Shown here: piece after piece, positions 58,635 to 64,000 of the stretch
Layout of the letters: the number at the start of each line of letters is the position of its first letter
How positions within the stretch are numbered: position 1 is the stretch's first letter
Origin: Novosphingobium flavum
GTDB lineage: Bacteria; Pseudomonadota; Alphaproteobacteria; Sphingomonadales; Sphingomonadaceae
Direction: 5' to 3'
NCBI RefSeq assembly: GCF_014230315.1
Contig: NZ_JACLAW010000005.1
Coordinates: 186,001-250,000 of the forward strand
Length of the DNA stretch: 64,000 bases
Notes under the pieces: generated by a model
What the model was told of the DNA's origin: nothing
The model's database searches: none
What the model saw: only the letters and a program-made list of their open reading frames with translations
Program-made: the position numbers and the translations under genes

Positions 58635-59750
58635 ATGAACGATCTCGATATTCTCATTATCGGCGCCGGCATCGGCGGGCTTTCTGCGGCCATCGCGCTC
58701 AGGCGCAAGGGCCATTTGGTTACCCTGATCGAGCGCGATCCGCAGTGGTCGGTCTATGGCGTGGGCATCATCCAGCAGTCGAACGTGGTCCGGGCGATGG
58801 ACCAACTCGGCGTGCTCGATGCCTTCCTTGATGCGGCCTGCGGATTCGACGCGGTGGAAGTCTTCGCGCCCGACGGTACGAAGGTCGCCCGCATTCCCAC
58901 GCCGCGGCTGGTCGAGGGCAAGCCCGCCAACGTTGGCATCGGCCGCCGCGCGCTGCAAAAGGTGCTGGGCGACAGGGCCAAGGCGCTGGGCGCTGAACTT
59001 CGGCTCGGCCTGACGGTCGCCGGTCTCGACGATGACGGCACCAAGGTCCGCGCGCGCTTTTCCGACGGCACCGAGGGCGCATACGATGCCGTGATCGGCG
59101 CCGACGGGGTCTATTCGCAGACCCGCGACATGATCCTGCCCGAGGCGGAGCGGCCCGAGTTCACCGGCCAGTCGGTGTGGCGCTACAACTTTCCGCGCAG
59201 CCCCGGCCTTGATGCCTTGCAGGTCTACAATGGTCCCACCGGGGCCGGCCTTGTCCCGATGAGCGCTGACCTGATGTACATGTACGTTACCACGCCCGAG
59301 CTGGGGAACCCCAAGTACCCGACGGAAGGCCTTGCCGCCGCCATGCGGGGCAAGCTGGCGAACTGCGCCCCGGCGATCCGCGATCTGGGCGAGCAGATCA
59401 CCGACGATGCCGGCGTGGTCTATCGTCCGCTCGAAGGGATGCTGGTCGAAGGACCGTGGAACAAGGGCCGGATCGGTCTGCTCGGCGACGCGGTTCACGC
59501 CACCACCCCGCACCTGGGGCAAGGCGCGGGCATGGCGATCGAGGACGCTATCGTGCTGGCCGAGGAGATCGAGCAGGCAGAGAGCGTCGAGCAGGCGCTC
59601 GCAGCCTACCGCGACCGGCGGTTCGAGCGCTGCGCCTACATTGTCCGCGCCAGCCTCGCGATCTGCAACGGCCAGATCGGCAAGGGCCCGCCGGTCGATA
59701 ATCACAAGGCCACCGCGGAAATGTTCGCGGTCGTCTCGCAGCCGATTTGA
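58635..59750 (+). CDS. FAD-dependent aromatic monooxygenase
   Basis: A 371-residue class A flavin hydroxylase. The Rossmann GAGIGGLSAAIAL lies near residue 10, the middle motif includes GADGVYSQTRDMI, and LLGDAVHATTPHLGQGAGMAIEDA is the second FAD motif. It resembles hydroxylases of phenols and flavonoids, such as FdeE, that add the hydroxyl needed for extradiol cleavage. ATGs further upstream are possible starts, but this one gives the normal N terminus. Next gene: an extradiol dioxygenase, 11 bases on. Confidence 0.87.
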   Translation: MNDLDILIIGAGIGGLSAAIALRRKGHLVTLIERDPQWSVYGVGIIQQSNVVRAMDQLGVLDAFLDAACGFDAVEVFAPDGTKVARIPTPRLVEGKPANVGIGRRALQKVLGDRAKALGAELRLGLTVAGLDDDGTKVRARFSDGTEGAYDAVIGADGVYSQTRDMILPEAERPEFTGQSVWRYNFPRSPGLDALQVYNGPTGAGLVPMSADLMYMYVTTPELGNPKYPTEGLAAAMRGKLANCAPAIRDLGEQITDDAGVVYRPLEGMLVEGPWNKGRIGLLGDAVHATTPHLGQGAGMAIEDAIVLAEEIEQAESVEQALAAYRDRRFERCAYIVRASLAICNGQIGKGPPVDNHKATAEMFAVVSQPI

Positions 59751-59761
59751 AGGACAGATCC

Positions 59762-60664
59762 ATGACCCGCGTTACCGAAATCCGCTATGTCGGCTACGGC
59801 GTTGCCGACCTCGATGCCGAGAAGGCATTCTACGCCGATGTCTGGGGGCTCGATTCGGTCCCGTCGGACGACGGCATGGCCTGGTTCAAGACCCCGGGTC
59901 ACGACGAGCACCATGTGGTGCGGCTGCGGCAGGCGCCTGAAAATCGTATCGACGTGATCGCGCTGGCGACCGATAGCCGTGCCGATGTCGATGCCCTCTG
60001 CGCCAAGGTCGCAGCTGCCGGCTGCCGGATCGTCAATCAGCCCCATGAACTGACCTCGCCGGGCGGCGGCTACGGCTTCCGTTTCTTCTCGCCCGACGGG
60101 CTCGAACTCGAAATCTCCGCCGATGTCGCGCGCGGCCCAAGCCGCGAACTGGTCCACTGGGAAGGGGTCCCGGTCAAGATCAGCCATATTGTGCTGCACT
60201 CGCCCAACCATCATGCGCTGGTGGAATTCTTCACCGATGTGCTGGGCTTCAAGGTGTCGGACTGGCTGGGGGACTTCATGTGCTTCCTGCGCTGCAACTC
60301 GGCGCACCACCGTTTCGCGATCCTGCCCGGACCGCCGTGCCTCAACCACGTCGCCTACGACATGTTGTCCGTCGACGACATGATGCGCGGGGCGCACCGC
60401 CTCAAGCTCAAGGGCGTGGACATCGGCTGGGGGCCGGGCCGGCACACGGCGGGCAACAACACCTTCTCCTATTTCGTTACGCCGGGAGGCTTCGTCACCG
60501 AATATACTTCGGAGCTGGAAGTGGTGGACTTCGAGACGCGCGAGCCCACCGTCTACACCCCCGCGCCGATGGTCATGGACCAGTGGGGCATCGGCGTTGG
60601 CGGACCACAGACCCTGCCGCATCCCCATGCCAATCCCGGCCTGTTCCAGGCGGCGGAAGCCTGA
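59762..60664 (+). CDS. Extradiol ring-cleavage dioxygenase (VOC family)
   Basis: A 300-residue two-domain type I extradiol dioxygenase. Iron ligands: H142 in KISHIVLHS, H196 in LNHVAYD, E247 in VTEYTSE. The GPGRHTAGNNTFSYFVTPGGF loop is the conserved signature before the glutamate. It would open the ring of the catechol-like product of the adjacent monooxygenase. Start is at the ATG after AAGGA; a TTG fifteen bases upstream is unlikely. Confidence 0.9.
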   Translation: MTRVTEIRYVGYGVADLDAEKAFYADVWGLDSVPSDDGMAWFKTPGHDEHHVVRLRQAPENRIDVIALATDSRADVDALCAKVAAAGCRIVNQPHELTSPGGGYGFRFFSPDGLELEISADVARGPSRELVHWEGVPVKISHIVLHSPNHHALVEFFTDVLGFKVSDWLGDFMCFLRCNSAHHRFAILPGPPCLNHVAYDMLSVDDMMRGAHRLKLKGVDIGWGPGRHTAGNNTFSYFVTPGGFVTEYTSELEVVDFETREPTVYTPAPMVMDQWGIGVGGPQTLPHPHANPGLFQAAEA

Positions 60665-60665
60665 C

Positions 60666-61124
60666 ATGCGTCGGCAGGCCGGTCTTGCCCTTGTCGTGGC
60701 GGCGATCGTCGCCGGCAGCGGGCCCGTATCGGCCCGCCCGGCGCCTTCGCTGACCGAGCGCAACCGTGCCGTGGTCAAGGACTTCGCGCATCGCTTCTAC
60801 GATCTCAAGGATGTGCGGGGCGCCTTCGAAGCGCACGTCGCGCGCGGATACGTGCAGCATAATCCGAATATCGCGGATGGCCGCGAAGCGGCCGTCAAGG
60901 CGCTGGGGCCGATCTTTTCCGCACCCGGCTCGGTGTTCGAGATCAAGCGGATCGTGGTCGATGGCGACACGGCCGTGATTCATCTCCGCGGGCGGTCCGG
61001 CGCGGAAGGTCAGGGCGGTTCGGTCGCTGACATCTATCGCCTCCAGGGCGGGAAGATCGTCGAGCACTGGGACGTGCTGCAGCCGATCCAGCCAACCACC
61101 ATCAATCCACACCCCTATTTCTGA
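60666..61124 (+). CDS. Exported SnoaL-like protein
   Basis: 152 residues with a Sec signal (about residues 1-25, PVSA) and one NTF2/SnoaL-like domain (FAHRFYDLKDVRGAFEAHVARGYVQHNP, GGSVADIYRLQGGKIVEHWDVLQP). The gene lies one base after the dioxygenase stop, so they are a unit. Related to predicted SnoaL-like aldol condensation proteins; could act on the ring-cleavage product or assist in the periplasm. Export is odd next to cytosolic enzymes. Confidence 0.75.
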   Translation: MRRQAGLALVVAAIVAGSGPVSARPAPSLTERNRAVVKDFAHRFYDLKDVRGAFEAHVARGYVQHNPNIADGREAAVKALGPIFSAPGSVFEIKRIVVDGDTAVIHLRGRSGAEGQGGSVADIYRLQGGKIVEHWDVLQPIQPTTINPHPYF

Positions 61125-61132
61125 CGGTACCC

Positions 61133-62290
61133 ATGGCCCTGTTCGAATACTTCCCCAACTACATCTGGAACCTATCGGTCGCCATCGCGCTGGAGAGCGG
61201 GGCGCAGATCGGCGAAATCGTCGACATGTGCCAGCCGATCCGCGACGCGGCGGCCTCGGGCGCCGATGCCGGTACGCCGCAGTTCATGAAACAATGGGCC
61301 GCGATGGGCGAAAAGCTGATCGAACTGGCCGTTGAGGACGAGGCGAGGGGCCGCGCCTTCAGCGCCTCGAACAAGCTGGAGCGCGCCTCGCTCTACCTGA
61401 TCACCGCCGAACGGATGCAGGGCCACGGCCACCCCGGCCGCAAGGAAACCTACGCCAAGGCGCTCGCCGCCTTCGAACGCTCGGCCCGCCTCGGCCAGAT
61501 CAACCGCCAGCGGGTCGAGATCCCGCTCGAGACCGGTACGATGCCCGCGCTTTACACGCGCGCAGCCGGGCCGGGGCCGCATCCGGTCGTGGTCTACTGC
61601 AACGGCCTCGATAGCTGCAAGGAACTGCTCTTCTGGTCGCGTCTGCCCGAGGCGCTGGCCCGGCGCGGCATTTCCACCCTCTGCGTCGACCAGCCCGGCT
61701 CGGGCGAAGCGCTGCGCCTCCAGGGCCTGCCGGTCGATCCACATTCCGAAAGCTGGGCCTCGAAGGCGGTCGACTGGCTTGAACGGCAGTCCGACGTCGA
61801 TCCCAAGCGCATCGGTATGACCGGCATTTCGCTCGGCGGTCATTTTGCGCCGCGCGCCGTCGCCTACGAGCCGCGCTTCGCCTCGGGCGCGGTCTGGGGC
61901 GCCAACCACAATTGGCGTGAAGTGCAGGACAAGCGGATGAAGCGCGAGGGTGAAAACCCCGTGCCGCACTACTGGGCCCACGTGATGTGGGCCTTCGGCG
62001 CCAGGGACATGGACGAGTTTCTCGCCAAGTCGGAAGACATGAACCTCAACGGGCACATGGACCGGATCACCGTGCCGTTCCTCGTTACGCACGGGGCACA
62101 GGATCGCCAGATCAGCGTCTCTTACGCCGATGACCTCTACGACCAGCTCGTCAACTCACCCCGCCGCGAGAAGGTGATCTTCACCGCTCGCGAGGGCGGG
62201 GTCGAGCACGTTGGCGCCGACAACATGGCCTACGGCCGCGACTGCATCGCCGACTGGTTTGCAGAGACGCTCCAAGGGCAGACCGCCTGA
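61133..62290 (+). CDS. Alpha/beta hydrolase, C-C hydrolase-like
   Basis: A 385-residue protein with an N-terminal helical region (about residues 1-120) before an alpha/beta-hydrolase core, the layout of 2,6-dihydroxypseudooxynicotine hydrolase and its relatives. The nucleophile elbow GMTGISLGGHFAP, the acid in LVTHGAQDRQIS and the histidine in GGVEHVGADN are visible. As last enzyme in the monooxygenase-dioxygenase operon it would cleave the carbon-carbon bond of the ring-fission product. Cytosolic. Confidence 0.8.
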   Translation: MALFEYFPNYIWNLSVAIALESGAQIGEIVDMCQPIRDAAASGADAGTPQFMKQWAAMGEKLIELAVEDEARGRAFSASNKLERASLYLITAERMQGHGHPGRKETYAKALAAFERSARLGQINRQRVEIPLETGTMPALYTRAAGPGPHPVVVYCNGLDSCKELLFWSRLPEALARRGISTLCVDQPGSGEALRLQGLPVDPHSESWASKAVDWLERQSDVDPKRIGMTGISLGGHFAPRAVAYEPRFASGAVWGANHNWREVQDKRMKREGENPVPHYWAHVMWAFGARDMDEFLAKSEDMNLNGHMDRITVPFLVTHGAQDRQISVSYADDLYDQLVNSPRREKVIFTAREGGVEHVGADNMAYGRDCIADWFAETLQGQTA

Positions 62291-62312
62291 CAGGCCAAAA
62301 ATGGAACCCGAG

Positions 62313-62332
62313 GAACTAGAATGATAGTTCTT
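62313..62332. promoter_or_regulatory. Operator-like inverted repeat before the TonB-dependent receptor
   Basis: GAACTA/TAGTTC arms (62313-62318 and 62325-62330), and within them TAGAA-N6-TTCTT (62317-62332), the spacing found at 39629 and 57516. TTGACA (62331-62336) overlaps the right end and could be a -35 for the receptor gene. Confidence 0.55.
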
Positions 62333-62414
62333 GACAGGGGCTCCTGATATTATAAAACTTAAATTCTAATTTGTGGACTCGGCAAGAGCCCACCATCTCG
62401 GGAGGTGTTTGAAG

Positions 62415-64000
62415 ATGGCTATTCGCAAGATTGCGTTCGGCTTGCTGTGCGGCGCGGGATCGCTGGCATTGGCGACGCCCGCATTCGCTCAGGCGGCGGC
62501 AGCGGATGAACGGCTGGACGAGGAAATCGTCGTCACCGCGCAGAACCGGGCGGAAAACGTCCAGGACGTGCCCATCGCCATCGCCGTCGTTTCCGGCGAA
62601 ACGATGCGTGACAAGGGCGTGACCGACTTCTCGTCGCTGATGAAGATTTCGCCCTCGGTGCAGATCACGCAGGACACGACGAACGTTAAGGTCTCGGTCC
62701 GCGGCGTCGGCACCAGCAGCATCGGCGAGGCGCAGGACCAGTCGATCGCGGTCAACATCGATGGCGAATATATCAACCGCCCGACCATCCTGAACGCGGC
62801 CACGTTCGATCTTGAGCGCGTTGAGGTGCTACGCGGTCCGCAGGGCACGCTCTATGGTCGTAACTCGACCGGCGGCGCGGTTAACTTCATCAGCCGCAAG
62901 CCGGGCAAGGATTTCGGCGTCAATGCGTCGGCGACCTATGGCAACTACAATCTTGTCACGCTCGAAGGCGGCGTCGACGTTCCGCTCGGGGATATCGGCG
63001 GAATCCGTGTCGCCGGCATCTATACCGACCGAGACGGGTACAACTTCCATCCCAACACGGTTCCGACCCAGCTCGGTGGGTACGTCACCCGCCAGGGCAA
63101 TCGCAGCGGCGACGATCACCGCTGGGGCGTGCGCGCCAGCCTGCGCCTCAATCCGACTGAAAATCTCACGGTCGACGCGGCTTACGAACACATCGAGACC
63201 GATATCATCCCGGCCTCGCAGGCCTATGTCGACCTGACCCAGGCGGCGAACGGTCCCGGCGCGACCTGCGCGCTCAACGGCTGGAAGGAAGTCGGCCCCG
63301 GCACGCCGGGCGTGCAGTGCGTCCCCGCGAACACGAACTTCCTCGCGAACATCGATCGCGGCTCTTACAATCAGGTCCTCACCGGGCTCAGCACCTTCAA
63401 GCAGACCAGCGATGCCGTCCGCGGGCGCATCGCCTACGACCTGGGCGCCGCGACCTTCACGTATACCGGCGGCTACCGCAAGACCAATGCCACCGGCGTC
63501 AACACGCTCAGCCCGGCCTATGCCTTCACCAACTTCGGCAGCCCGGTCGAAACGCAGAGCCACGAACTGCGCCTCAACGGCGTGACCAGCGGCATCACCT
63601 GGCAGACAGGGGCGTTCTTCTTCAAGGAGAAGCTCAACACCAACGGCGGCCTCTACATTCCGTTCATCGGCGCCAACGGCGGCTATGTGAACTACTTCCG
63701 CCATCCCACGACGTCGAAGAACTGGTCGGTCTTTGGCCAGGTCGAAGTGCCGCTGGGCGAGAAGATCACCGCTGTCTTCGGCGGTCGCTACACCGACGAT
63801 ACCCGTTCGGGCACCTGGACCAATTACGCCTTCGCGTTCAATTCCGGTCCGATCGAGTTGACCAACCAGGCCACGCTGCCGCTGGTCAACCTCACTTACA
63901 AGGGCAACAAGTTCAACTGGCTTGCTGGCCTCAACTACAAGCCCAACAGCGACACCCTGGTCTATGCCAAGGTCTCGACCGGCTACAAGGCGGGCGGCTT
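62415..64000 (+). CDS. TonB-dependent receptor (3'-partial)
   Basis: The first 528 codons of a receptor that runs off the window. Signal peptide ends PAFAQ near residue 25; EEIVVTAQNRAENVQDVPIA is the TonB-box/plug start, then VSVRGVGTS, EVLRGPQGTLYGRNSTGG and VNFISRKPGK, all classic plug motifs. A strong GGGAGG lies nine bases before the ATG. It is separated from the ring-cleavage operon by about 125 bases with operator-like repeats, so it is probably the dedicated uptake route of the island's substrate. Confidence 0.93.
   Translation, partial: MAIRKIAFGLLCGAGSLALATPAFAQAAAADERLDEEIVVTAQNRAENVQDVPIAIAVVSGETMRDKGVTDFSSLMKISPSVQITQDTTNVKVSVRGVGTSSIGEAQDQSIAVNIDGEYINRPTILNAATFDLERVEVLRGPQGTLYGRNSTGGAVNFISRKPGKDFGVNASATYGNYNLVTLEGGVDVPLGDIGGIRVAGIYTDRDGYNFHPNTVPTQLGGYVTRQGNRSGDDHRWGVRASLRLNPTENLTVDAAYEHIETDIIPASQAYVDLTQAANGPGATCALNGWKEVGPGTPGVQCVPANTNFLANIDRGSYNQVLTGLSTFKQTSDAVRGRIAYDLGAATFTYTGGYRKTNATGVNTLSPAYAFTNFGSPVETQSHELRLNGVTSGITWQTGAFFFKEKLNTNGGLYIPFIGANGGYVNYFRHPTTSKNWSVFGQVEVPLGEKITAVFGGRYTDDTRSGTWTNYAFAFNSGPIELTNQATLPLVNLTYKGNKFNWLAGLNYKPNSDTLVYAKVSTGYKAGG

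Overview
The window looks like a high-GC alphaproteobacterium of the sphingomonad type (Novosphingobium/Sphingobium-like). This rests on four or more large TonB-dependent receptors scattered among catabolic genes, an imuA-imuB-dnaE2 mutagenesis operon preceded by an alphaproteobacterial LexA box (GTTC-N7-GTTC), DUF6644/DUF6152 genes, and protein-level resemblance throughout. No rRNA, tRNA, CRISPR array or insertion sequence was seen. All family calls come from reading motifs by eye; no database search was run.

Region 1 (1-5.2 kb): end of a PepSY-type membrane-protein locus, a c-type cytochrome, then a CysB-like LysR regulator overlapping a sulfite dehydrogenase pair (sorA-sorB), closed by a strong bidirectional terminator. 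Region 2 (5.2-16.9 kb): an uncharacterised but coherent set of genes, two TonB-dependent receptors, a rhodanese-SMP30 fusion, two tandem DUF6644-like membrane proteins, a DUF6152 protein, two exported paralogues with a shared D-S-R-G-H-W-E-G motif and an exported amidohydrolase. Region 3 (17.3-22.8 kb): SOS mutagenesis cassette. Region 4 (23.1-27.8 kb): another TonB-dependent receptor and an exported alpha/beta-hydrolase-like protein. Region 5 (28-33.8 kb): an aa3-type cytochrome c oxidase operon with two different subunit III genes, a small subunit IV and a c-type cytochrome, facing a DUF2189-like membrane protein.

Region 6 (34.3 kb to the end) is the most interesting part. It begins where a PiuC-type Fe(II)/2-oxoglutarate hydroxylase gene has been cut, leaving only its C-terminal third, and continues as a roughly 28-kb catabolic island. 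It carries two separate alpha/beta pairs that resemble C-glycoside deglycosidases (TIM-barrel alpha subunit plus DUF6379-like beta subunit), a GMC flavoenzyme and a Gfo/Idh/MocA dehydrogenase that could make the required 3-keto sugar, a 3-keto-glycoside hydrolase-like protein (DUF1080), a GH1 beta-glucosidase, a ThuA-like protein, three further sugar-isomerase-like TIM barrels, three MFS transporters, a VanA-like Rieske oxygenase and esterases. At the right end a NodD/NahR-like LysR regulator is divergent from a flavin monooxygenase, an extradiol dioxygenase, a SnoaL-like protein, a C-C-hydrolase-like protein and a TonB-dependent receptor. The simplest reading is uptake and breakdown of plant aryl C- and O-glycosides (possibly flavonoid glycosides): oxidation of the sugar at C3, cleavage of the glycosidic bond, then hydroxylation and ring cleavage of the aglycone. 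A recurring AT-rich operator-like sequence (TAGAA-N6-TTCTA and half-sites) in the island's promoters, together with a TetR regulator encoded inside it, suggests one regulon.
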